From: an uncultured Lachnobacterium sp.
GTDB lineage: Bacteria; Bacillota; Clostridia; Lachnospirales; Lachnospiraceae
DNA length: 6,519 bases
NCBI GenBank assembly: GCA_900548765.1
Contig: URLU01000127.1
Coordinates: 1-6,519, forward strand
Direction of reading: 5' to 3'
Shown here piece by piece: positions 1-5,905 of this stretch; position 1 is the first letter of the stretch, and each line of letters starts with the position of its first letter. A program made the translations under genes and the position numbers. Under the pieces are notes generated by a model. The model worked only from the letters and a program-made list of their open reading frames with translations. It ran no database searches and was not told where the DNA came from.

Positions 1-384
1 CATGCCCCATTTACCGATATAATATGATGACTGTCCTGGCGCATCTGTTGCAAACCACACCAGAATTCCTGTATACGAAATCCACTCAAACACCCTCACT
101 AACTTTGTGGGTGCCTTGGTCATGCCTGCCACAAGGCGGACTGCAATTATCAGGTAACCAAAAACTCCTACCATGCCTATGCACCTGCATATGTATGCAG
201 CGTGAACGGTAGGCATCAGATAGAGCAGTCCAAATCCCACACTCCATATGGTGCAGAATAATCCCATTACAAAAACTCCGATTTTAATATTCCTGCTCCG
301 CTCCTTTTTTAGGAGTGATTCCACTGCCCAATAAGCGGATAATACTGCATTTATAAGGATAACTCCCGACATTATATAATTCAT
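1..384 (-). CDS. Multi-pass membrane protein, N-terminal part (runs off left edge)
   Basis: An open frame of 128 codons begins at ATG 384..382 and is still open at base 1, so only the N-terminus is present. The start is supported by AGAGG nine bases upstream and a promoter at 432..460. The visible part is mostly hydrophobic helices, at about residues 3-25, 35-57, 65-88 and 97-113, joined by short loops; a basic KKERSR stretch follows helix 1, as expected for a cytoplasmic loop. No catalytic motif is visible yet. The layout resembles the N-terminal multi-helix sensor region that often precedes GGDEF, EAL or histidine kinase modules in Lachnospiraceae, but this is inference from topology; it could equally be another membrane protein. 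The small plus-strand frame over the same bases is treated as a shadow because it lacks a ribosome binding site. Confidence 0.7.
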   Translation of the reverse strand, partial: MNYIMSGVILINAVLSAYWAVESLLKKERSRNIKIGVFVMGLFCTIWSVGFGLLYLMPTVHAAYICRCIGMVGVFGYLIIAVRLVAGMTKAPTKLVRVFEWISYTGILVWFATDAPGQSSYYIGKWGM

Positions 385-431
385 ATGTCACTGCCTCTGA
401 TTTATAATTTCTGTGAATATAGTACTAACTA

Positions 432-460
432 ATTATAACTATTTGCCCTTAACTTTACAA
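432..460 (-). promoter_or_regulatory. Sigma-A-type promoter for the left-edge membrane protein gene
   Basis: On the minus strand there is TTGTAA (460..455) as -35, a 17-base spacer, and a perfect TATAAT (437..432) as -10. Transcription would begin near 425 and give a leader of about 40 bases before the ATG at 384. It lies after the terminator of the preceding gene, so the membrane protein gene appears to be its own transcription unit. Confidence 0.6.
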
Positions 461-466
461 CCACCG

Positions 467-487
467 GAATCTGCCACTGGCAGCTTC
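467..487. promoter_or_regulatory. 21 bp near-perfect palindrome, candidate operator
   Basis: The core 471..483 is a perfect inverted repeat, CTGCCA and TGGCAG around a single C, and GAA/TTC extend it outward after one mismatched pair (470/484). It ends 6 bp upstream of the -35 of the promoter at 432..460, with its centre at about -52 from the predicted start of transcription. No T-run follows on the minus strand, so it is not an obvious terminator. A dimeric activator or repressor site is the simplest reading; no specific regulator is recognised. Confidence 0.4.
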
Positions 488-507
488 TCTTGCATACTTT
501 GGTATCG

Positions 508-549
508 AAAAAACCACCTGCATAGCATATCATGCAAATGCAGATGGTT
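508..549 (-). terminator. Rho-independent terminator after the 54-residue gene
   Basis: Read on the minus strand, AACCATCTGCAT (549..538) pairs with ATGCAGGTGGTT (523..512) over 12 positions with a single G-U pair. The loop contains a further GCAT/ATGC pairing, and six T residues follow (513..508). It lies 13 bases after the stop codon of the small gene at 563..727 and probably ends both that gene and any readthrough from the upstream feo operon. Confidence 0.85.
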
Positions 550-562
550 TATTTATGCCCTT

Positions 563-727
563 TCAGCCTGCGCTTTGTTGCAGCTTCCAATCCTCGAATC
601 TAATATACCATTCTCCAGAATCCAAAAGAGTATCAACACTGATTTTATTTAATTTACAAAACGTATCAATCAGATTGTTATATTGAAAACGTTCTGTTCT
701 ACTGTTGTCCAATTCGCTTCTTTCCAT
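563..727 (-). CDS. Hypothetical small protein, 54 residues, next to the feo operon
   Basis: I do not recognise this protein. ATG 727..725 is preceded by GGGAGG at a spacing of 7, a promoter lies at 761..789, and a terminator follows 13 bases after the TGA, so the gene signals are good although the frame is short. The product is soluble looking: a charged N-terminus (MERSELDNSRTER), a likely helix around residues 16-36 (FQYNNLIDTFCKLNKISVDT), then an aromatic segment with W40, Y41 and W47, and a single Cys at 24. There is no signal peptide, membrane segment or metal-binding cluster. It starts 87 bp after the Cys-rich Feo protein gene with no terminator between, so it could be co-transcribed with feoA-feoB. 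A partner or regulator of Feo, or an unrelated small protein, are both possible. Confidence 0.6.
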   Translation of the reverse strand: MERSELDNSRTERFQYNNLIDTFCKLNKISVDTLLDSGEWYIRFEDWKLQQSAG

Positions 728-760
728 AGTCAAACCTCCCATATGGATTTATCGTTACAC

Positions 761-789
761 ATTATACCATATATTGTGGTTTCTTTCCA
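761..789 (-). promoter_or_regulatory. Sigma-A-type promoter for the 54-residue gene
   Basis: On the minus strand TGGAAA (789..784, four of six consensus bases) is followed after 17 bases by a perfect TATAAT (766..761) with TGG directly in front. The start of transcription would be near 754, giving a leader of about 27 bases. An imperfect 15 bp palindrome (766..780, ACCA/TGGT outer arms) occupies most of the spacer and might be an operator, but it is weak. Confidence 0.55.
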
Positions 790-814
790 GATTTTATTTG
801 AACAACCCTGCAAA

Positions 815-970
815 TTATTTTGACTTTTTGTCATCACTGCATCCGCCAGAGCAGGAGTTGGAATAAGGACAGCCAATACACTTTATACCCTTCTTTTTGC
901 TCTTATGTATGTAATAACAAGCTCCTCCAACACAAGCTGCAAGAATCAATATAATTATTAAGTCTGCCAT
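815..970 (-). CDS. FeoB-associated Cys-rich membrane protein, 51 residues
   Basis: A small single-pass membrane protein matching the FeoB-associated Cys-rich family, which is routinely found directly after feoB in Firmicutes and is thought to assist or stabilise the FeoB transporter; its exact role is not settled. Residues 3-21 form a hydrophobic helix (LIIILILAACVGGACYY), then comes a basic stretch (HKSKKKGIK) that should face the cytoplasm. The tail carries the cysteine cluster C31-X2-C34-X5-C40-X3-C44, capable of binding metal, and ends in DDKKSK. Two more cysteines, C13 and C18, lie in the membrane helix. ATG 970..968 has AGGAGG eight bases upstream. The gene begins 34 bp after the feoB stop without a terminator, so it is the third gene of the feoA-feoB operon. 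It is short enough to be missed by gene callers. Confidence 0.9.
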   Translation of the reverse strand: MADLIIILILAACVGGACYYIHKSKKKGIKCIGCPYSNSCSGGCSDDKKSK

Positions 971-1004
971 AAAATGCGCCTCCTGTCTGACATCAACTAC
1001 CTAA

Positions 1005-2996
1005 TTAGTCCAGCTGGTATTCTGCATCAAATGCCTTATTATTCTTGACAATAATTCCGGCAATAATTGCTGCAAATACAAGTACAGCGATTAATCCGCC
1101 AACAAATCCAGCTCCAAGGCTTCCTGTTGTGATAAGTGTGCCAATCTGGTATACAAAGAATCCTACAGTATAACCTGTTGCAAGCTGTAAGCAGATTGCT
1201 CCGAATAACCACTTACCACTCTGTAACTCTGAGTTTAACGCACCAAGAGCTGCAAAGCAAGGTGGTGTGTAAAGATTAAACATAAGGTAAGCAAGTGCTG
1301 CTGCCTTTGTAATTCCCATTACTGCCGCTACTGAGTTTCCGCTTCCGATTAACTCAAGCTCATCTGTATCGATGAAGTTAGTAATAGCATAAACTGTTGC
1401 GATTGTTCCTACTACGTTTTCCTTTGCAATAAATCCTGTGATTGCTGCTGCTGCCAACTGCCATGCCGCTACACCCACGATAGGTACAAGTAAGTATGCA
1501 AATGGAGATGCGATTGTTGCAAGGATTGATGTGCTCTCCATTCCTTCCTCTACTACATGGAAGTGAGTATCGAAGGACTGCATAATCTGTACTACTGTGT
1601 TACATACAAGGATGATTGTACCAGCCTTGATAATATATGCTTTTCCTCTTTCAAGCATTGAACCAAATGCGAACTTGATGCTTGGTACCTTGTACTCTGG
1701 CAACTCAATGATGAAGAATGATTTTCTGTATTTCATACCTGTTACAGCTTTAACAAGTAAAGCACCTAAGAGGATTAAAAGTATACCTACAAAATACATA
1801 AGTGGTCCAACCCATGGTGCATCTGAGAAGAATGCTCCAGCGAATAATGCGATAACCGGAAGCTTAGCTCCACATGGCATGAATGTTGCAAGCATAGCAG
1901 ATGTTCTTCTCTCACGCTCGTTACGGATTGTTCTACATGACATGATTGCCGGAATACCACAACCAGTACCAATAACCATTGGGATAACTGTCTTTCCTGA
2001 AAGACCAACTCTCTTAAAGATCGGGTCAAGTACTACTGTTGCACGGGACATATATCCACAATCCTCAAGTAAAGCGATAAGGAAGTACATAACCATTACA
2101 AGTGGCAGGAATCCAACTACGGCACCTACACCACCGATGATACCATCAACGAGTAAAGCGTAAAGTAATGGGTTTGCATTTTCCATAAGTCCACCTACCC
2201 AGTTCTGGAAATCTTCAATCCAGCCTGTTAAGATGTCAGCCAGCCATGTTCCAACTGTAGACTGTGAAATATAGAATACCAGGAACATAATTGCAGCAAA
2301 TATAACAATTCCTAATACAGGATGTGTAAGAACCGCATCAATCTTATCTCCTGTGTTCTTCTCCTTTGTAAGGACTTTACGTTTCTCAACTTCCTTTACA
2401 ATAGAGTTTACAAAGTCAAATCTCTTACGGTCAGCTTCCTCAACCTCATTCTTGTCATGAAGGTTAATCTCTCCCTGAACGTATGGTGCCTTCTGCCCCT
2501 TTCCTTCAAGTTCAGCGGCTGTCTTAACTACCTCTGACAGTCCTCTGTCTGATGTAGATACAGTCTTTATTACAGGACAGCCCAGCTTCTCAGAAAGCTT
2601 CTTCTCATCAATCTGTGTGTCCTTCTTCTCATTAACATCACTCTTATTAAGCGCTACTACTACAGGAATTCCTAATTCAAGAAGCTGAGTAGTAAAGAAC
2701 AAGCTTCGGCTCAGGTTTGTAGCATCCACAATGTTGATGATAGCATCTGGATGTTCATTCTTTACATATCCACTTGTAATACTCTCTTCTGATGTAAACG
2801 GTGACATTGAATATGCACCTGGAAGGTCAACTGCAATAAGCTCTTTTGAGCTGTCAGTATACGCCTTCTTGATAGGGCTTTCTTTTCTGTCGACAGTTAC
2901 ACCGGCCCAGTTTCCAATTTTTTCATTTCGGCCTGTCAGTGCGTTGTACATAGTGGTCTTACCACTATTCGGATTTCCAGTTAACGCAATTCTCAT
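1005..2996 (-). CDS. feoB: Ferrous iron transport protein FeoB (standalone, 663 residues)
   Basis: Inner-membrane Fe(II) transporter with an N-terminal cytoplasmic GTPase. The G domain shows G1 GNPNSGKT (7-14), switch I GVTVD (32-36), G3 DLPG (57-60), G4 NKSD (117-120) and a G5-like VSTSDRG (146-152). A helical linker domain spans roughly 165-222. The membrane part starts near 226 and contains the FeoB gate signatures LEDCGYMSR (310-318), GCGIPAIMSCRT (345-356) and FMPCGAKLP (372-380), plus YTPPC (576-580). A last hydrophobic helix (about 627-650) and a short charged tail follow the usual end of the family. The length is normal for FeoB. ATG at 2996 has GGAGG seven bases upstream. It lies 26 bp after feoA and 34 bp before the Cys-rich protein gene, forming one operon. 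It is only distantly similar to the FeoA-FeoB fusion next door, so it is an old paralogue or separately acquired. Manganese cannot be excluded as a substrate. Confidence 0.96.
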   Translation of the reverse strand: MRIALTGNPNSGKTTMYNALTGRNEKIGNWAGVTVDRKESPIKKAYTDSSKELIAVDLPGAYSMSPFTSEESITSGYVKNEHPDAIINIVDATNLSRSLFFTTQLLELGIPVVVALNKSDVNEKKDTQIDEKKLSEKLGCPVIKTVSTSDRGLSEVVKTAAELEGKGQKAPYVQGEINLHDKNEVEEADRKRFDFVNSIVKEVEKRKVLTKEKNTGDKIDAVLTHPVLGIVIFAAIMFLVFYISQSTVGTWLADILTGWIEDFQNWVGGLMENANPLLYALLVDGIIGGVGAVVGFLPLVMVMYFLIALLEDCGYMSRATVVLDPIFKRVGLSGKTVIPMVIGTGCGIPAIMSCRTIRNERERRTSAMLATFMPCGAKLPVIALFAGAFFSDAPWVGPLMYFVGILLILLGALLVKAVTGMKYRKSFFIIELPEYKVPSIKFAFGSMLERGKAYIIKAGTIILVCNTVVQIMQSFDTHFHVVEEGMESTSILATIASPFAYLLVPIVGVAAWQLAAAAITGFIAKENVVGTIATVYAITNFIDTDELELIGSGNSVAAVMGITKAAALAYLMFNLYTPPCFAALGALNSELQSGKWLFGAICLQLATGYTVGFFVYQIGTLITTGSLGAGFVGGLIAVLVFAAIIAGIIVKNNKAFDAEYQLD

Positions 2997-3022
2997 AATG
3001 TTTCCTCCATCTTAAAATAACT

Positions 3023-3235
3023 TTATATTGCAATAGCTTTCGCTAATTCAACATCAATGTTATATCTTGCATCCTTAATGGATAATACAAGATTCTTCTT
3101 CTTTCTGCTGACAACTGTCACAGGCTCTCCCTTGTAGCAGCCCAGCGAAAATAAGAAGGCTTCCAGCTCTTCATCATCTGTATTTATGTCCTGTACTATG
3201 TACTCTTTCTCTAATTCTGCATCGTTTAAACTCAT
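3023..3235 (-). CDS. feoA: FeoA domain protein (70 residues)
   Basis: Small cytoplasmic SH3-like protein required for, or stimulating, FeoB-dependent Fe(II) uptake. The pattern FLFSLGCYKGEPVTVVSR (27-44), a run of lysines, and then LVLSIKDARYNIDVELAKAI (49-68) follows the beta-barrel plan of FeoA, with the usual LG...KG turn. The N-terminus is unusually acidic (DTDDEELE-type segment, residues 19-26), unlike the FeoA domain fused to the neighbouring transporter. ATG 3235..3233 has AAGGAGAG just upstream. It is the first gene of the operon, followed after 26 bp by feoB, and is read from the promoter at 3369..3397 through a leader of about 125 bases. At 70 residues it has a typical length for the family. 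Confidence 0.92.
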   Translation of the reverse strand: MSLNDAELEKEYIVQDINTDDEELEAFLFSLGCYKGEPVTVVSRKKKNLVLSIKDARYNIDVELAKAIAI

Positions 3236-3287
3236 AGTTCTCTCCTTTTCTCTGATTGCTATGCCCTATATCCTGTGTACTCTCTCG

Positions 3288-3301
3288 CTAATATTTGTTC
3301 G
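3288..3301 (-). repeat. Copy of the 14-base leader repeat (half-site of the feo operator)
   Basis: CGAACAAATATTAG on the minus strand (3301..3288) matches CGAACAAATGTTAG (3390..3377) at 13 of 14 positions. The upstream copy forms one arm of the palindrome over the promoter -10; this downstream copy, in the predicted feoA leader, has no matching inverted arm. It might be an auxiliary half-site or leftover from a duplication. Confidence 0.4.
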
Positions 3302-3337
3302 ATTATTCTAATATATATACGTAACATCTACTTTATA

Positions 3338-3351
3338 TTAGTTTAACCTAA
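3338..3351. promoter_or_regulatory. Second TTAG-N6-CTAA operator-like site, downstream of the feoA promoter
   Basis: The plus-strand 14-mer TTAGTTTAACCTAA is a palindrome at 12 of 14 positions. It resembles the DtxR/IdeR iron-box core (TTAGGTTA...CTAA). Its centre is 29 bp, close to three helical turns, from the centre of the site on the -10 at 3361..3386. It also falls in the spacer of a weak alternative promoter, TTGCTA (3363..3358), 17 bases, TAATAT (3340..3335). The assignment to a DtxR-type regulator is inference; the regulator gene is not in the window. Confidence 0.5.
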
Positions 3352-3360
3352 CCTCTTTAG

Positions 3361-3386
3361 CAAACATTAGTCTACTCTAACATTTG
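3361..3386. promoter_or_regulatory. 26 bp imperfect palindrome over the feoA promoter -10, candidate metal-repressor operator
   Basis: The left arm CAAACATTAG (3361..3370) and right arm CTAACATTTG (3377..3386) are reverse complements at 8 of 10 positions around six central bases, giving the core TTAG-N6-CTAA (3367..3380). It covers the -10 at 3374..3369, so binding would block RNA polymerase, as expected for an iron-loaded repressor of a ferrous uptake operon. A second copy of the core lies at 3338..3351. The core fits DtxR/IdeR-family sites better than a Fur box, which is built on GATAAT-type repeats. Confidence 0.55.
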
Positions 3387-3397
3387 TTCGTTGTCAA
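3369..3397 (-). promoter_or_regulatory. Sigma-A-type promoter of the feoA-feoB-Cys-rich operon
   Basis: A perfect TTGACA -35 (3397..3392) is separated by 17 bases from TAGACT (3374..3369, four of six consensus bases) on the minus strand. The predicted start is near 3362, leaving a leader of about 125 bases before feoA. It lies after the terminator of the upstream FeoA-FeoB fusion, making the two Feo systems separate transcription units. The -10 is embedded in the palindrome at 3361..3386, pointing to repression. Confidence 0.7.
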
Positions 3398-3467
3398 TAA
3401 TATTTTTCCAAAAATTTATACCAACCGAACCAGCCGCCGGCAATAGCTTCTCTGAATCCATGGCAGC

Positions 3468-3505
3468 AAAAAACCCTGAAGGATATCACATATCCCTCAG
3501 GGTTT
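3468..3505 (-). terminator. Rho-independent terminator of the FeoA-FeoB fusion gene
   Basis: AAACCCTGA (3471..3479) pairs with TCAGGGTTT (3497..3505), and after one mismatch (3480/3496) GGATAT (3481..3486) pairs with ATATCC (3490..3495) around a CAC loop. On the minus strand the stem is followed by TTTTTT (3473..3468). It begins 18 bases after the stop codon of the fusion gene, a textbook position, and isolates this gene from the downstream feo operon. Confidence 0.9.
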
Positions 3506-3523
3506 CATATTAACCTCAACAAA

Positions 3524-5860
3524 TTATATCAATATACCTATAATATGCACTATAAATGCGGCAATCCAGGCAATAAGGCATTGCCACAGCACAACACCCA
3601 CAGCCCACTTGCTGCCAAGCTCACGTCTGATTGATGCTATTGCTGCTACACATGGTGTATACAGCAAGCTGAATACCAGAAGCGAAGCCGCTGCTACTGG
3701 AGATATAGCTGCCGTTATGCCTCCTCCATACAGGATTTCAAGGGTAGAAACCACACTCTCCTTTGCCATAAATCCACTGATTAATGATGTGCACACTCTC
3801 CAGTCTCCAAGCCCCAGTGGTTTGAATAATGGAATCAGTACACCTGCCGCCATCGCCAGCATACTCTGTGAAGAATCTTCCACCAGATTGAAGTGCAAAT
3901 CAAAGCTCTGTAAAAACCATACTATAATTGTTGCAATCAAAATAACGGAAAAAGCCTTCTGCAGAAAGTCCTTTGCTTTCTCCCATAACAACTGCACTAC
4001 GTTCTTTGCCCCTGGCATTCTGTAATTAGGAAGCTCCATCACAAACGGAACTGCTTCTCCCTTAAACAGGGTTTTTCTATAAACAAGTGCTATAATAATT
4101 CCAACTACTATTCCAAGCAGGTATAATCCTGCCATAATAAGTCCACCTTTTCCTGGGAAAAATGCGCTTACAAAAAAAGCATATATCGGCAGTTTGGCAG
4201 AACAGCTCATAAAAGGAGTAAGCAGAATAGTCATTTTTCTGTCTCTTTCACTTGGCAGTGTTCTGGTTGACATTACCGCAGGAACAGTACAGCCAAAGCC
4301 TATAAGCATCGGAACAATACTTCTTCCCGATAGTCCTATCTTTCTGAGAAGCTTGTCCATACAAAATGCAACTCTCGCTATGTATCCGCTATCTTCCATA
4401 AGTGACAGGAAGAAAAACAGCGTAACAATAATTGGCAGAAAGCTTACTACACTTCCAACACCGGCAAATATGCCATCTATTATCAGACTGTGAAGCACTG
4501 GATTTATATGTAATGCAATAAGTCCCTTATCCACTATTTCAGCCAGCCAGTTTACTCCTGATTCTAAAAGTCCCTGAAAAAAGGCTCCAATCACATTAAA
4601 TGTCAGATAGAACACAGCCACCATTATAAGGGCAAAGCAAGGAATAGCAGTATATTTTCCTGTTAAAATCCTGTCGATTTTCTCACTTCGTATTCTTTCC
4701 TTACTCTCCTTAGGCTTAACCACTGTTTTCTCACATATCTTCTCAATAAATGTGAATCTCATATCAGCCATTGCTGCATTTTTGTCAAGCCCTCTCTCTT
4801 TTTCCATCTGAATAATTATATGTTCAAGCATTTCCTGCTCATTCTCATCCAGATTGAGTGCTTTGCTGATCAGTTCGTCTCCCTCTATGACCTTTGATGC
4901 AGCAAATCTGACTGGTATTTTACAAGCTTCAGCATGATCCTCTATCAAATGACATACTGCATGTATGCATCTGTGCACTGCTCCACCAAAATCATTTTCA
5001 GCACAAAAATCCTGTCTTCCCGGACGCTCCTGATATCTGGCAATGTGTATTGCGTGACGGATTAATTCATCAACGCCCTCATTTTTTGCTGCTGAAATTG
5101 CAACAACCGGAACACCAAGCATAGCCTCCATGCCATTTATATCTATGGAACCCGAATTACCTGTGATTTCATCCATCATATTGAGTGCAACCACCATAGG
5201 TATATTCATCTCCAAAAGCTGCATCGTCAGATACAGATTTCGCTCAATATTTGTAGCATCTATAATATTGATAATCGCATGTGGTTTTTCATTCAGCACA
5301 AAATTTCTGGATACAATCTCTTCGCTGCTGTATGGAGACATAGAATATATTCCCGGCAGATCCACAACTGTTGTGTTGGGATAGCCCTTTATATGCCCCT
5401 CTTTTCTATCAATTGTGACTCCTGGGAAATTGCCAACATGCTGATTTGAACCTGTAAGCTGGTTAAAAAGTGTAGTCTTTCCACAGTTCTGATTTCCAAC
5501 CAAGGCAAAAACTATCTGCTCGCTCTCCGGTAATGGCTTATCTGAGGTTTTGACATGATATTTTCCCTCTTCGCCAAGACCTGGATGTACCGATTTGTTT
5601 GTGTTTACATTTCTCTCATGTTTTCTTGTTCTCTCAGAGATCGGCTCTGCTTCAACCTCTGCAGCTTCTGCCAGTCTAAGGGTCAGTTCATAGCCATGTA
5701 TCTGAATCTCCATTGGATCTCCCATTGGGGCAAGCTTAACCACGGTAGCTTCTGCTCCCGGAATCAATCCCATGTCAAGGAAATGCTGTCTGAGCGCACC
5801 CTCGCCTCCAATAGATTTTATAACAGCACTTTTACCAATGCCTATCTCTCTTAATGTCAT
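3524..5860 (-). CDS. feoB: FeoA-FeoB fusion, ferrous iron transporter (778 residues)
   Basis: A complete Feo system in one chain. Residues 1-72 are a FeoA domain (LRQHFLDMGLIPGAEATVVK, GDPMEIQIHGYELTLRLAEA). A polar linker of about 40 residues (73-113) leads into the GTPase: G1 GNQNCGKT (122-129), GVTID (147-151), G3 DLPG (167-170), G4 NMMD (227-230) and G5 SAAKNEG (256-262). A long helical, partly charged cytoplasmic region (about 270-400) precedes the membrane domain, which carries MEDSGYIAR (488-496), GCTVPAVMSTRT (523-534), FMSCSAKLP (550-558) and YTPC (734-737), and ends directly after the last helix. G1 has Cys in place of the Ser of the other copy, a variant I recall from fused FeoAB proteins. 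ATG at 5860 has TAGGAG six bases upstream. No convincing promoter was seen in the 45 bp before it, so it may share the transcript of the upstream EAL gene or have a promoter inside it. Confidence 0.96.
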   Translation of the reverse strand: MTLREIGIGKSAVIKSIGGEGALRQHFLDMGLIPGAEATVVKLAPMGDPMEIQIHGYELTLRLAEAAEVEAEPISERTRKHERNVNTNKSVHPGLGEEGKYHVKTSDKPLPESEQIVFALVGNQNCGKTTLFNQLTGSNQHVGNFPGVTIDRKEGHIKGYPNTTVVDLPGIYSMSPYSSEEIVSRNFVLNEKPHAIINIIDATNIERNLYLTMQLLEMNIPMVVALNMMDEITGNSGSIDINGMEAMLGVPVVAISAAKNEGVDELIRHAIHIARYQERPGRQDFCAENDFGGAVHRCIHAVCHLIEDHAEACKIPVRFAASKVIEGDELISKALNLDENEQEMLEHIIIQMEKERGLDKNAAMADMRFTFIEKICEKTVVKPKESKERIRSEKIDRILTGKYTAIPCFALIMVAVFYLTFNVIGAFFQGLLESGVNWLAEIVDKGLIALHINPVLHSLIIDGIFAGVGSVVSFLPIIVTLFFFLSLMEDSGYIARVAFCMDKLLRKIGLSGRSIVPMLIGFGCTVPAVMSTRTLPSERDRKMTILLTPFMSCSAKLPIYAFFVSAFFPGKGGLIMAGLYLLGIVVGIIIALVYRKTLFKGEAVPFVMELPNYRMPGAKNVVQLLWEKAKDFLQKAFSVILIATIIVWFLQSFDLHFNLVEDSSQSMLAMAAGVLIPLFKPLGLGDWRVCTSLISGFMAKESVVSTLEILYGGGITAAISPVAAASLLVFSLLYTPCVAAIASIRRELGSKWAVGVVLWQCLIAWIAAFIVHIIGILI

Positions 5861-5905
5861 CTTTATCTCCTAGATTTCGTATTTCCCGATTATTTCGAAA
5901 ACTGA

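Noticed and set aside
419..432. TTAG-N6-CTAA-like site near the start of transcription of the left-edge gene
   Set aside because: One arm has a mismatch (ATAG on the plus strand) and the area is very AT-rich, so chance is a sufficient explanation; it does not justify placing this gene under iron control.
413..652. Plus-strand open frame of 79 codons
   Set aside because: It runs through the terminator hairpin and antisense to the 54-residue gene, has no ribosome binding site, and its product shows no recognisable pattern.
1597..2163. Plus-strand open frame of 188 codons inside feoB
   Set aside because: It is antisense to an unambiguous FeoB coding sequence; such frames are common opposite membrane protein genes. 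The same holds for the other plus-strand frames within the two feoB genes and the EAL gene.
3236..3368. Riboswitch in the long feoA leader
   Set aside because: The leader shows no clear multi-stem fold, conserved riboswitch core or terminator/antiterminator pair; the operator-like palindromes account for its visible structure.
3372..3461. 29-codon minus-strand frame (ATG at 3461) between the terminator and the feoA promoter, and a GGWFGWYKF-like reading in another frame
   Set aside because: It overlaps the promoter and operator, lacks a well-placed ribosome binding site, and lies just after a terminator. It may be a degraded gene end, but nothing identifies it.
5861..5905. Promoter or operator between the EAL gene and the FeoA-FeoB fusion
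   Set aside because: Only short AT-rich segments and a TTTCGAAA palindrome are present; no -35/-10 pair with acceptable spacing and no TTAG-N6-CTAA site was found.
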